Source: Cocos nucifera | Lineage: Eukaryota > Streptophyta > Magnoliopsida > Arecales > Arecaceae | DNA: 64,000 nt | Reading direction: 5' to 3' | Assembly (NCBI GenBank): GCA_006176705.1 | Contig: QRFJ01004853.1 | Location: 1 to 64,000, forward strand | Part shown: piece after piece, positions 33,851 through 45,917 of the stretch | How the letters are laid out: the number at the start of each line of letters is the position of its first letter | How positions within the stretch are numbered: the stretch's first letter is position 1 | Made by a program: the position numbers and the translations under genes | The notes under the pieces: generated by a model | What the model was told of the DNA's origin: nothing | Database searches by the model: none | What the model saw: only the letters and a program-made list of their open reading frames with translations

Positions 33851-36800
33851 AGGAATTATGCTCTAAAGCCAAATAGGCTGAACAGGAGAAATCAGCAAGT
33901 GATTGCTGGTCAAGGCTATTATATAATAATACCTTGCAATTTTTCCATCTATGATATATCTACCTGGGTATTAGATACCGAAAGTTCGATTCATATATGC
34001 AATACATTGCATGGACTTCAAATTGATAGAAAATTTGAGAATGATGATAGATTTCTTAATGTTGGGGATGGAAGTCAAGTTTCAGTCTTAGCATTGAAAA
34101 CTCTTGAATTATTTTTTAAAAATATTAGTATCATTTTAAGTGACTATTACTATTGTCCATCTTTTCTGATGAACATAATATCCGTTGAGCTTTTGGTCCA
34201 AGATGGTTATAGTTTATCAATAAAGGAACATTATTGTGATATCATTATGAATGATGTCACAATAATGCAAGAATAATTAAAAAATAATATTTATATTTTA
34301 TCATAGCCTATTAGTGTAATGTATACGTCAAATAAATGACCAAAACTAGATAATATCACTAATACTTATCTTTGGCACTATAGGCTCAGTCATATAAACA
34401 AGAATAGGATTAACAGGTTAGTCAAGAAGCGTATCCTTGACATTGATGATTGTGAATCATTGAATACCTATGAGTCCTGTCTTCTTGGTAAGATGACTAA
34501 ATCACCTTTTACAGGAAAAGATGAGTGGGCTACTGAGCTTCTAGGTCTAGTGCATACTGATGTATGTGGACCTATGAACATATATGCTAGGGGTGGGTTT
34601 TACTACTTCATTACATTTACTGACGACCTATCTAGGTATGGGTACATCTATCTTATGAAGAGTAAATTCAATTCATTTGAAATGTTCAAACGACATCGAA
34701 ATGAGGTAGAAAAATAACTTAGGAAGAGTATTAAAATTCTTTGGTCTGATCGAAGAGGTGAATATCTTTCAAACGAGTTTTTGATATATCTAGGAGAGAA
34801 TGGGATTCTCTCATAATGGACTCCTCCTGGAACACCACAGCATAATGGTGTATCTAAAAGGAGAAATCAAATCCTATTGGACATGGTTTGGTCCATAATG
34901 GGGTTTACAAGTCTATCAATTTCATTTTGGGGTTATGCACTAGAAATTGCCTATTTTATTTTGAATAATGTTTCGAGCAAGTTTGTTGCAAAGACTCCAT
35001 ATGAGATATGGACTGGACGTAAGCCAACACTCTCTCACATTAGGGTTTGGGGATGTCCAGCTTGTGTTAAACATTTGCAACCTGAAAAGCTTGGACCTAG
35101 GTCCGATAAATGCCTATTCATAGGATATCCTAAGAAAACTAGGGGTTATTACTTCTACCTTGCTGAAGAACAAAAGGTGTTCATCAGCAATAGAGCAGTC
35201 TTTTTGGAAAAGGAGTTTCTTAGTGAAGGAACAACTGCTTCTAATGTTGAACTTAATGAAGTTTGACAGGTGGAAGAACTGATACATTCTAATGAACCTA
35301 CTGAACTAGATTTGATAAAATCAAATCCAGAGCCTATTGAAATGGCACCAAGAAGATCCAATAGAGTACCACATCAATCAAACAAATACTATGATTTCTT
35401 AGTCCGAAATAATGATCCTATCGAACTCGATGAGAACGATGAGGATTCAATCACCTATATGGATACCATGCAGAGGTCCGACTCAAATAAGTGGCTGAAA
35501 GCCATGGAATCGAAAATAGAGTCCATGAAGGTCAATAGTGTATAGACACTAGTTGATCCACTTGAAGGGATAAAATTCATTGGGTGTAAAAAAAGAAAAT
35601 GGGGCACAGATGGGAAGGTGGAGATCTATAAAGCCTATCTGATTGTCAAGGGATATCATCTGCATTTTGGTATTGACCATGACAAGATATTTTCTCTAGT
35701 GGCAATGCTCAAATCTATTTGGATCATATTTGTGATAGTAGTATACCTAGACTATGAGATCTGGTAAATGGATGTAAAAGCAACTTTCCTAAATAGAGAG
35801 TTGGATGAAGAGGTGTATATGATACAGTCTGAGGGTTTCATATCCACATATGAGTCTAAGGTGTGCAGGCTTCAAAGATCCATCTATGGATTGAAGCAGG
35901 CATCATGGAGTTGGAACATGCATTTTGATAAGTAATCAGAACGTATGGCATCATTAAGAATAGAGAAGAATCCTGCATGTATAAATAAGCCAACGGTTCT
36001 ATTGTTGTATTTCTTGTACTGTATGTTGATGACATTCTCTTAATCGAAAATGACATCCCTGCATTACAGAGAATAAAGGTTTGGCTGTCATCTCAATTCT
36101 CCATGAAGGACTTGGGAGAAGCTTCCTACATCCTAGGAATGAAGATCTATAGGGATAGATCTAAAAGGTTGCTAGGATTATCCCAGTCCATGTACATTGA
36201 TACCGTACTGAAGAGGTTTAGCATGGAGATTTTCAAGAAGGGCTATCTCCCGATAGGTCATGGAATTTTTCTCTCAAAGAGGGATTGTCCGACAACTCTT
36301 CAAGAGAGAGATCATATGAGTAGAATACCATATGCTTCGACAGTAGGTTCTATTATGTACGCCATGATGTATACGAGATCAGACGTGGCATACTCACTAC
36401 GGATAGTGAACAGATACCAGTCTGATCCAGGTGAGAATCACTGAAAGATTGTGAAGACAAGTCTGAAGTATTTGAGAAATACAAAGGACTAGTGGCTTAT
36501 CTATGGAGATACTGACTTAAAACTTATGGGATATACTGATTCTAGTTTTCAGTCAGATTATGATGATAGCAAAAGTATGTCAGATTTTATGTTTACCCTA
36601 AATAGTAGAGTGGTCTACTGGAAGAGTTCCAAGCAGCACACTATAGCCGATTCTATGTGCGAGGTGGAGTATGTCACGGCATCTGATGTTGCGAAGGGAG
36701 CTGTGTGGCTACGAAAGTTCATTGATGAGCTAGAAGTGGCACTCTCCTTGGATGGTCTAGTTCTGCTATACTATAACAGCACTGGAGCCATAGATCAAGC

Positions 36801-37010
36801 GAAGGAGCCAAAGGCATACATCAGCACACCAAACATATTCTATGTCGCTACCACCTTCTACAAGAAATCATAGAGCAAGGTGATGTCGAGCTTCAGAAGA
36901 TCGACGGAAAGGAGAACATGGCCGACCCCTTTACTAAAGCTCTAGGAATCAAAGAGTTTGATAATCACAAATGGAAGACGGATATTTGATACTATTCTGA
37001 GTGGCTTTAG
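33851..37010 (+). pseudogene. pol: Element D pol remnant
   Basis: Protease at about 33960-34270, with the active site changed to DTE (33974-33982) in place of DTG. Integrase: LWHYRLSHI zinc region at about 34370, HTDVCGP near 34553, SDRRGEY near 34746 and the NGVSKRR segment near 34850, where Lys stands in place of the catalytic Glu. The integrase C-terminal half is open at 34877-35266. RT runs from about 35470 to 36240, with stops near 35543 and 35767, a frameshift near 35935 and YVDD at 36022-36033. RNase H is at about 36525-36870, where the expected CDN motif reads YYN. It cannot encode a working set of enzymes. Confidence 0.88.
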
Positions 37011-37023
37011 TCTAAGTGGTAGT

Positions 37024-37593
37024 TGTTGGAAATTATATCCTAAAGCCAATCATCTAGATTATGGATGGCTGAGCTAAATGTAATTATACTTAAATTATTA
37101 ATAAATAAAATTATTATTTTAGCCTTTTCATCATTTTGTGCATCTTTTTGTAATGAACTCTTCTGTGTGAAGTTCTGAGGGCTATTTAGACTCGACAAAG
37201 GAGGTTTTATCATTTAGTCCTTAAATTAGTTTGCGATCAAATGATACGCTATTACTCAGGATAGCAACATATCAAGTGTAGGTCATTGTGTGCCATAAAT
37301 GTTGGTTATCCTCTTAACCAAAAAGTATAGTGATATTGTTATGGCATGCAAGTGAAGTGTACGCATACACTTCACTAAATATGATCCAATTGTGGAGCTC
37401 TCTATTGTCAAAAGTTGCTCACGAAGGATATGAGTATAAGTGTCCCTTAGAACTAAGATCATCATGGTGACCTGCAAGCAACTCACTGCACTTAGGTACC
37501 AGACTAACTGAATTTCTAATTCAGTAATGAAAGGCTACTGGGTGTAGTCAAGTACTTAGCTTATCGGTGTGTGAGTCAAGATAGGATTGATCT
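37024..37593 (+). repeat. Element D 3' LTR, part 1
   Basis: TGTTGGAAATTATATCC after the purine tract AGTGGTAGT, aligning with 29062-29630. It is cut at GATCT, the left TSD of element E. The 67 codon minus-strand ORF is LTR sequence. Confidence 0.88.
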
Positions 37594-40088
37594 TGAAGAA
37601 AAAAACCTATTTTTCGGATCAGGTTTGTTCAGATCTAATTGGATCAGGAGGGATATTTCAAAATTTTTTTCTTTAAGATCCTAATCAGATATTAGACTTC
37701 TCATATCTGATCTTATTAATTTGATAGTAAAAATAAAATAAAAATAAAAATTAAATCTAATTTAATTATACCTTTATTTTGGATAATCCAATTATCCTGT
37801 GATGATCCTGATGTATGCCTGAGGTTCAGGATGTAGCCACGCAAGCACCTAGCCTCTACCGGTATCCACTCGGACAGGATTTAGAGATCTTCTTCTTCTC
37901 AATAAATTTTTCAAAAATTAGATATAGATCTGATCTTGAAGATCTTTAAAACTCCTTTTGAAGAACTATCGTTGTCTCTTGCAGCAGTGCTGCCTTCTTT
38001 CTTTCTTGGTGCCGTTCACTTGCTTGGATCGCACCTTATTTGTGCCCAAAACCCCTTGGGCATGGAGAGGAGAGAGAGGACCAAAGGGTGGCATGGAGAA
38101 GAAGGAAGAGAGGCTTTGTGGCATGGGCTAAAGGCAGAAGCATTAAAAACCTAGGTGCAGACAGGGTTTACATAGACCCTGCTGCGCCATGCAGTGCCAC
38201 ATCTTCTCGGCCAATCATGGCCCTTTGAGCAATCAAATCTAAATCTGATTGATGGGATGACATCACTTGATCCAATCAGATAAGAGACCCTCAAAACCCT
38301 CCCAAGGTGGTGCCAAGACTGGGTCAAACAAGAGTTCTTGGCACCACAAAGTTTAATCCCCTGAAGCAACCCTGAGTCCCATCTATATGGGACTCCAGCT
38401 TTATCCTCATGGGATGCACGCGTCCCTAAGCATGCACCCTCTTTCTGTCTGCATTTTAGCAAGAGGATAAGTCCCCAGGTACTCTCCTATGGGTGCATGA
38501 TATATGGGCAGATGTCTAAGTGTCCAGGGTCAATATTTTATCAATGTCCAAAAATAAGATTTAATAGGTGACCAAAAATAGCAGGTATTGTTTTAAATTT
38601 ATCTCATAAATTAAGACAACCCTTTTCTGAGGCATGCATCCTCTTCCTATCTACATTTTAGTAGGGGGATAAGTCCCTAAGTACTCTCCTATGGGTGCAT
38701 GACATATGGGTAGATGTCTAAGTGTTTAAGGTCAATATTTGAATAATGTTCGAAAACAAGATTTAGTAGGTGACCAAAAGTAGCAGGTGTTGTTTTAAAT
38801 TTATCTCATAAATTAAGACAATCCTTTTTTGATCTAGACAAGCTCCATTCAGACCAAGTAAAGGTTCCTGAGTGAACCCAAACATATTTGGCTCAGTTGA
38901 GTCAAGGTTTAATGATTGCTAAAGGAGAACATTAGGCTCAATCGTGTGTTAGCATGATTTTCTTGAACCTAATTGAATCTTATTCAAATCAATTGAACTG
39001 GATTAGTCTAATTGATGATATCTAGATCCAAACTCTTGTTTGTGTGATCCAACTAGGTTCAGATCCATATGGTAATGGGATACATCACGATCTCTATCAT
39101 CGACATCATCGAAACATCTTTCGATAGATTAGAACTTTTCTGATTCAGACAACTAGTATGATCGATCATCCAAATTATTCTAATTGCTCCCAAAATCCAC
39201 CAGTGACATCTAGCAGCAAATGATGGCAACCCATTAGAATAGAAAGTGAACCTCTCGGTGCAGTTACCTGTGTGATTAAGTTCCTCTATCTTTAGCCCCG
39301 ACCGGAGTAGGGTTAAGGTGATCTCATCAAATCCTAATTTTCATTATATGAATTAATCATTCGATTCAAGACCACTTTGAAAATCCTGATAGAAACTCTT
39401 TCTATTATTTCACTCTGCTATGGCCACGGGCTTATGGACTTGATTCTCATGATCATCATAGGGCTGCTCCTCATCTACCATGGTAGATAGATCTCCTATT
39501 GGTGCAATCCAATTCCTATAATGAACATGCTATAGCCAACATACAACTCAGGATTCTGAATGGCTAGGAGATCGAGTTATGATGTAGTCAAACTATAACA
39601 CCCTTAAGATGAATTGTCGATGCACCTCAGGTCAAAGAATCAGACACACCACTGCAGCTTCGAGCCAGTCATCAATGAGAAGGAAGACTTTCTTATCACT
39701 GCTCCAGGTGGTCACGCTCAGTGCCCTCATTCTCTAAAGAGTACCTATACTCTCGCTTCTGTATCTTTACACCATAGATTCAAGACTCATCTATCCAAAA
39801 GAAGCAATCGTACACCAACCTTCTGGATCATTCACCATCCTCATGATGATCCTATGGTTGGGAGCATTTTATGAGTTAATAATGAAAATTCATGTCTTAA
39901 ATTTTTAACTCTTGAAAATATGAAGTATCATTACCATTAACTCAAGAGATGTATCACAGACACTTTCAAATACACACTATGATAGAAAATAACTCATTTT
40001 ATTATTTATAGTTAAAATTATAATTTTGTCCTTAGAAGTGTATTACAAGTATTAGCTTATCTAGCTTCTAGGGCACACATATCTAACA
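37594..40088 (-). repeat. 3' LTR of element E (left copy)
   Basis: About 2.50 kb, ending ATATCTAACA on the plus strand. It is about 200 bases longer than the right copy because of a direct duplication at 38431-38832. The purine tract AGTTGGAGTT (minus strand) lies just inside, at about 40089-40098. ORFs such as 37936-38154, 38151-38462 and 39614-39874 recur only as LTR homology. Confidence 0.88.
38431..38832 (-). repeat. 202 bp tandem duplication in the E 3' LTR
   Basis: Unit 1 starts at 38431 (CATGCACCCTCTTTC) and unit 2 at 38633 (CATGCATCCTCTTCC). They stay alike to TTAAGACAA..CCTTTT. The right LTR of E and the LTR of Z have one unit only. Confidence 0.85.
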
Positions 40089-40141
40089 AACTCCAACTGG
40101 ACCTAAAGCCAATTGGCTACAACAATGTAGGCTTTGATCTT

Positions 40142-43100
40142 CTACTGGCTCAACATCTTTGTAAGTGGATCTGCCGCATTATCTATGGAGTCGACTCTCT
40201 TGACCTCAACGTGACCTTTCTTAAGGTAATCATGGATGAGGTGGTATCGCCGCTCGATGTGCTTGGATTTTTGGTGACACCTCGGCTCCTTAGTAAGGGC
40301 TATGGTGCCATTATTATTACAGTACAGAGAAATGGCATCCGATGGCATCACTTCGATCTCATGGCGAACTTCTTGTACAAGAATGCCTCCTTCGCAGCTT
40401 CTGACGTAACGATATACTCTGCTTTCATGGTGGAATCTACTATCACTATCTGCTTAGAACTCTTCCAACTGACAGTACCACCATTACATACAAACAGACT
40501 TTCAGATGTTAACTTTCGATCATCTATATCGGACATAAAATCCAAGTCTATATATCCCTGAACTTGGAGTTCTCCATTACCAAAAACCAACATCATATCC
40601 TTAGTTCTTCTCAAGTACTTAAGGATACATTTCACAGAAGTTCAATATTCTTCATCTGAATTCGACTGATATCTGCTTGTGATACTGACACCATGGGCTA
40701 TATCAGGTCGTATACATAACATGGCATACATGAGGCTCTCTATTGCTAAAGCATAAGGAATCTTGCTTATGCATTCAATCTCCTTAGGTGTGTTGGGACA
40801 AATTTTTTTTTGGAGAGATGAATGCCATGTTTGAAGGGTACCAATTTCCTCTTGAAGTTTTTCATGCCAAACCTCTTTAGCACTTTTTCTATGTACATCT
40901 TCTGTGAAAAACGTAGCATCCTATTCAGTCTATCTTTATAGACCTTAATTCCTAGAATGAAGGATGCTTCTCCTAGGTCTTTCATGAACAATTCTTTAGA
41001 TAACCATATTTTAACTATGGTCAACATGGAAATATCATTTCCAATAAGGAGGATATCATCTACGTACAGTACGAGGAAGACAATAGCGCTCCTACTGACC
41101 TTTTTGAAAACACATGGTTCCTCCTCATTCTTGATGAAACCAAATAATTTGCTCACATCATTAAAATGAGTATTCCAGCTTTGAGATGCTTGCTTAAGTC
41201 CGTATATGGATCTTTACAGCTTGCATACTTTGTGATCAACATCATTGGATGTGAAACCTAACGATTGTTCCATATAAATATCTTCCTTAAGGTATCCATT
41301 TAAGAATGCCATTTTTACGTTCATTTGCCACATTTCATAATTAAAATACGCTACAACAGCAAGCAATATGTAGATGAATTTTAGCATGGCTACTGGCTAA
41401 AGGGTATCCTGATAGTCAATTTCTTCACACTGACTATATCCTTTTGCCACTAATCTAGCTTTGAATGTCTCCATATTTCCATCTGCATCAATCTTTCTCT
41501 TGTAGATCCATTTACACCCAATAGGTACTATACCTTCAAGTGGATCTACTAAGATCCAGACTTGGTTTGAGTGCATCGAGTGAATTTCTGACTTCATTGC
41601 CTCTAACTATTTCTCAGAGTCGATATCCGATATTGCCTCATCATAGATTTTGGGATCATCATAATGAACCCCATTACCTATGAGGAACATTTTCTCTACT
41701 TCCTTTGAAATAGTACCTAAGTACCTCTAAGGGGGATGAAAAACTCTTTCCGATCTACGAGATGGAGGAGGTAGTGATTGTATTGGCTCAACCTGATTTG
41801 GTTCCATAGGGTCCTTAGCTCGTAGCTTTTGTGAGATTTTCTCCTCAAGCTTGATTTGCTTTCCAATGCCATCATCTTGAATAAACTATTTTTCAAGAAA
41901 GATGGCATGCCAACTCACAATCATATTATGGTCTTCTGGAATATAGAAATAATATCTTAATGACTCTTTAGGATATCCTATGAATCGAGGTCTAAAGGAC
42001 CTATAGTCTAACTTATCCATTTGTTATCTTTTGACATGAGCTGGACAATCCTAAATTCTGAGATGACTCAGACTTGATTTCTTATCATGCCATATCTCAG
42101 ATGGTGTGGTAGAAATGATTTTAGAGGAAACCCTATTCAGTAAATATATAGCAGTTAACAGACTATGTCTCCAAAGAAAATCAGTAAGGTCTGTGAAGCT
42201 CATCATGGATTGGACCATATCTAATAGGATCCGATTTCTCTGTTCTGAAACTCCATTAAGTTGAGGTGTTCCAGGTGGAGTCCATTGAGAGACTATGCCA
42301 TATTACTTGATATAGTCCAAAAATTTTTGACTAAGGTATTCACCTCCTCGATCTAATCGAAGAACCTTAATGGGTTTTTCAGTTTGCTTTTCCACTTCAT
42401 GTCTGAATTCCATAAACTTTTCAAAAGCTTTAGATTTGTGTCTCATAAGATACACATATCCATACCGAGATAAATCATCAGTAAAGGTTATGAAGTAGAC
42501 AAAGTTGCCTCCAACCGGCACATCTAATGGGCCGCATACATCAGTATGTACTAGGGCAAGTAGATCCATGGCCCTTTCCCCATGTCCTACAAAAAGGAGC
42601 TCAGTCATTTTGCCATGAAGACATGATTTATAAATTGGATATGACCCAAAAGTCAACGGACTCAATAGCCCAGTTTTCTCTAATTTGTTAACTTTATCTT
42701 CTGCTATATGACCTAGCCTTAGGTGCCATAGATATCTATCATTTGGACTATCCCTGGATCATTTTGATCCTATGGCATTTACATTTTGCTCGATATTAAA
42801 GATAGATACATCAATATGTAACTGGTAGAGACCGTTAATAAGAAAACCATTTGCAATTTTATTTTTTTCATAAAGAATATTACCATGGTCCTTAAGAAAA
42901 CTAATTACATAGCTTTGTTATGCTAAACATGAAATAGAAATCAAATTCTTGCTTGCAGTAGGCATATAATAACAATCCTTAAGTATTAAATCTAAGCCAG
43001 ATGGTAGTCGAAGAGGATAGGTTTCCATGGCCACAATAGCAACCTTTGCTCCATTTTTGATGCATAGGATCATCTCACCATCCCTCAACCTCCTGCTGTC

Positions 43101-43160
43101 CTCAAGACCCTGCATGGAAGTGCACAAATGAGCACTAGAACTAAAGTCAAGCACCTAACT
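40142..43160 (-). pseudogene. pol: Element E pol remnant
   Basis: Read from 43160 down to 40142. The protease motif is DFSSSAHLC in place of DSGSSAHLC, so the active Gly is lost. Integrase has HLRLGHIAEDKVN (about 42730), HTDVCGP (about 42550), LDRGGEY in place of SDRGGEY (about 42350) and NGVSEQR (about 42240). RT lies at about 41650-40870, with the YVDD codons at 41055-41066 (minus strand). RNase H lies at about 40570-40250, ending in CNNNGTIALTKEPR. The final ORF closes in DPLTKMLSQ and a stop at 40142, a normal copia C-terminus. At least ten stops or frameshifts interrupt it. It is closest to pol of A. Confidence 0.88.
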
Positions 43161-43164
43161 AGAT

Positions 43165-44039
43165 GTAGAAGAAATTGTAAGGTTAGATTCAATAACGAGT
43201 ATACCTCTAGAAGGACCTATCTCCTTCTTATTCTTCAAGGTGGCCAAGTATGTAGGGTAGTTTTACTTCCAGTGGTCGTTAGTATTACAATGAAAATAAT
43301 TTCCTTTATCAGCGGCCTTCCTCTTTAGCTTTATGTTTTTTTCTTTCCACCTTCCACCTTCTGTCTTTTCACAGACTTCTTCTTCTTTCTAAAAGACTTT
43401 CTCTTGGAAGAAGTCCGTTCCATAGTAAGTACTGAGTCTTTAGAACCTTTCATAGAAAGCTTAGCAGTAACCAACATATTCATAAGCTTGGCTAGAGTAT
43501 TCTGAAGTTTATGTATATGATAATTCATGATGAACTATCCACGCATCAGTCAAGAATTGCAGAATTATATCATTCTACAGATCCTGATCTAACTTCACTT
43601 CGAGCTTCTTAAGCTCTTTTAAGTCCTTGATCATCATCAGATAATGATCTTGGAGTGACTGCCCATCACGTATTTTAGCCTTAAACAGTCATTTAGTGAT
43701 CTGATATTTGACTACGCAACTTTATTCACCAAACAACTCTTGCAAGTGAGCCAACATTTGGCAGGCAGTCTTGATATCTTCATATTGGTGCTGAAGCTCA
43801 TCAGACATCGAGCCCAATATGTAGTATCTAGCCTTATTATCTTCATCCATCCACTTGTCAAGAGACGCTCTCTGTTCAACGAACGGATGAGCTAGTATGG
43901 TTGGGGGATCCTGATCCAATACATGAGTCAACTTCTTAGAATCCAAAATAATTTTGATGTTTCAGAGCCAATCCTTGTAATTGGGTTCGGTCAGTCCATG
44001 GGTGTCCAGAATATGGGCTAGTGGATTGGATGCAGATAT
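43165..44039 (-). pseudogene. gag: Element E gag remnant with lost start codon
   Basis: Corresponds to A's gag. The start position reads ATA (44037-44039) where A has ATG, followed by SASNPLAHILDTHGLTEPNYKDWL and then a TGA replacing a sense codon near 43965. It is open at 43722-43946, where the block DEDNKARYYILGSMSDELQ is well kept. The helix before LAKLMNMLVTAK and the Lys-rich tract are at 43331-43528. The zinc knuckle (about 43250-43310) reads YFHCNTNDHWK*NY, having lost two cysteines and gained a stop. Confidence 0.82.
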
Positions 44040-44831
44040 TTTTTTTTTGTATAGAGTCAAAGTTTCTAGTTAGATTTTATAATTAAGACTTGACTAATTT
44101 ATTTAGGAGTTTAATTTTTAAAAAAATTAGCTCCCACTATTTTTTTGGATCACTACACTCTCTCTGTAAAGATACAAAAATCTTCACGATTATTGATTTC
44201 TAGTGGATGATGCAGTCCCATCAATTGACTCATCACCTCACCTAACAGATATTGATGATGAGTTAGCCAATGAGTGAACAACTCTTGTCCAATGATTCTC
44301 TAATCATGGTGCACCCAAACTTGATCTCTAATTCATGAATCTCACTATGCCCAAAATATTGATCCACTCCTTTGTTAAGTTAGACCCACCACTTGCATAA
44401 GTTGGATTTCTAATTGGATCTTTCACCATATCCAAAATATTGAGCCCAATCCATCCTCCAGCCCATAGCATCCAATGCTTAATAGACATGGTTGCATCTT
44501 TCTAGTGCAACTGAATCACCATGACCAGTCGAGAATAATCAACCGCGGAAAGGGCCCGCACTACAATGGTGGAAGACCTTAGACTTAATCTTTTCTTAGG
44601 AAGATCTGATTTAGGTCTCTTTAAACTTAACTTGACATAGCCATAACCATTATGTCTAACCAAGTGGCATGGGTCAACTCAAATTGTTAGCCACCTTAGA
44701 TCAGGACTAGACTAACAAATATAGCTAGGTAAATGAGATCGGTGGAAGAGATATGCCATTAACTCGATAAGAACTTTTTCGAGTCGAGTAGCTCCCAATT
44801 AAAAATCAGTCGATCATACCTGCCAAACTTA

Positions 44832-44840
44832 CCTTAGACA
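44832..44840 (-). other. Conserved splice donor in the E leader, acceptor lost
   Basis: On the minus strand GTGTCTAAG|GTAAGTTTGG, identical to A's donor. The expected acceptor before gag (CTCTACAG in A) reads CTATACAA followed by a run of A near 44050, so the acceptor AG is gone. Confidence 0.5.
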
Positions 44841-45224
44841 CCAAATTATTGAGCTAGAACCAATCGGGTTAGCCTACAAGCTAGACTCTAACCATTGAGC
44901 CTAATTAGGTCTTAACTCGATCGATCACTCATGTGACTTGACCTTGACCCAGACTTAATCCTATTAGGCCAGTTAATTTAAGCACTCTTGATCCCACCTA
45001 ATCAACTCTTGATTCAATTTGATCAACCACTAGACCTAATTAAGCTACCCAAGCCCGAACTCAATTTTATGAATATATCTTAGATCTAAAAATTCTTAAT
45101 TTTAAATCTAATATATTTTATAATCTTAATTCTTAATTAAGTTTAGGATTCATAAATAAAATATGCATATAAAATTCTTGGATTTCAGGATCTAGAGTTT
45201 TGCAGAAAATAAATTTTTGATTTT

Positions 45225-45345
45225 TGATTAAGGATGAACGTGCAGCACCCCTACACATCATAAGAACATCCCATCAAATGGAAGGAGAGGGCCTTTAAAT
45301 CCTACTTTGTTCTTATGATCGGACGGCCAAGGGGAATGCCTTAAT
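45225..45345 (-). other. Conserved leader hairpin block, element E
   Basis: ATCATAAGAACA (45257-45268) pairs with TGTTCTTATGAT (45308-45319), a perfect 12 bp stem, around the same inner motif GGATTTAAAGGCC as in A. This is the longest intact stem of the three copies. Confidence 0.6.
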
Positions 45346-45902
45346 CAGAAATATGATAAATCTATAAAACTAGTTAGATCTACATCATATATCGCATATA
45401 TAAAAAATTGATCTAACTAAAAACATGTTTTGCATACATCTCATGTATCATATCATGCATGTTTTTAGATCTAAATTATCTCAAAAATATTTAAAAAATA
45501 AGATTTAAATTTGATCATATTAAATTATAATTTATTCTAGAAATTTTTTTAGAACTATTCTACAACTAACCAAAATATGCATCTATCATATCTCATATGA
45601 ATAAATTAAATAAATTTATTTTCTAATTTTTAGATCTAATTATAATACTTATAATATCAAAAAATAGTAAATAAATAGATCTAAAAATTATAATTAATTA
45701 AATTAAAATTATGATTATGCTAGACTACACATAGAATAATTCTATTTCTAGTCTAGTCATGCATCTCATACATCTTAGATCTAGATTATTTAATTTTTAA
45801 TTTTTTGATTTTAGATCTAATCACATCAAATGTGACATTTAAAATTATCTAATTATTATATTAAAAATATATTAAAATCAGATCTAATGAATTATGGAAT
45901 CT

Positions 45903-45917
45903 GGCTCTAATACTAGT
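45903..45917 (-). other. Primer-binding site of element E
   Basis: On the minus strand ACTAGTATTAGAGCC, the initiator-Met type with two changes, directly next to the LTR at 45918. Confidence 0.8.
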
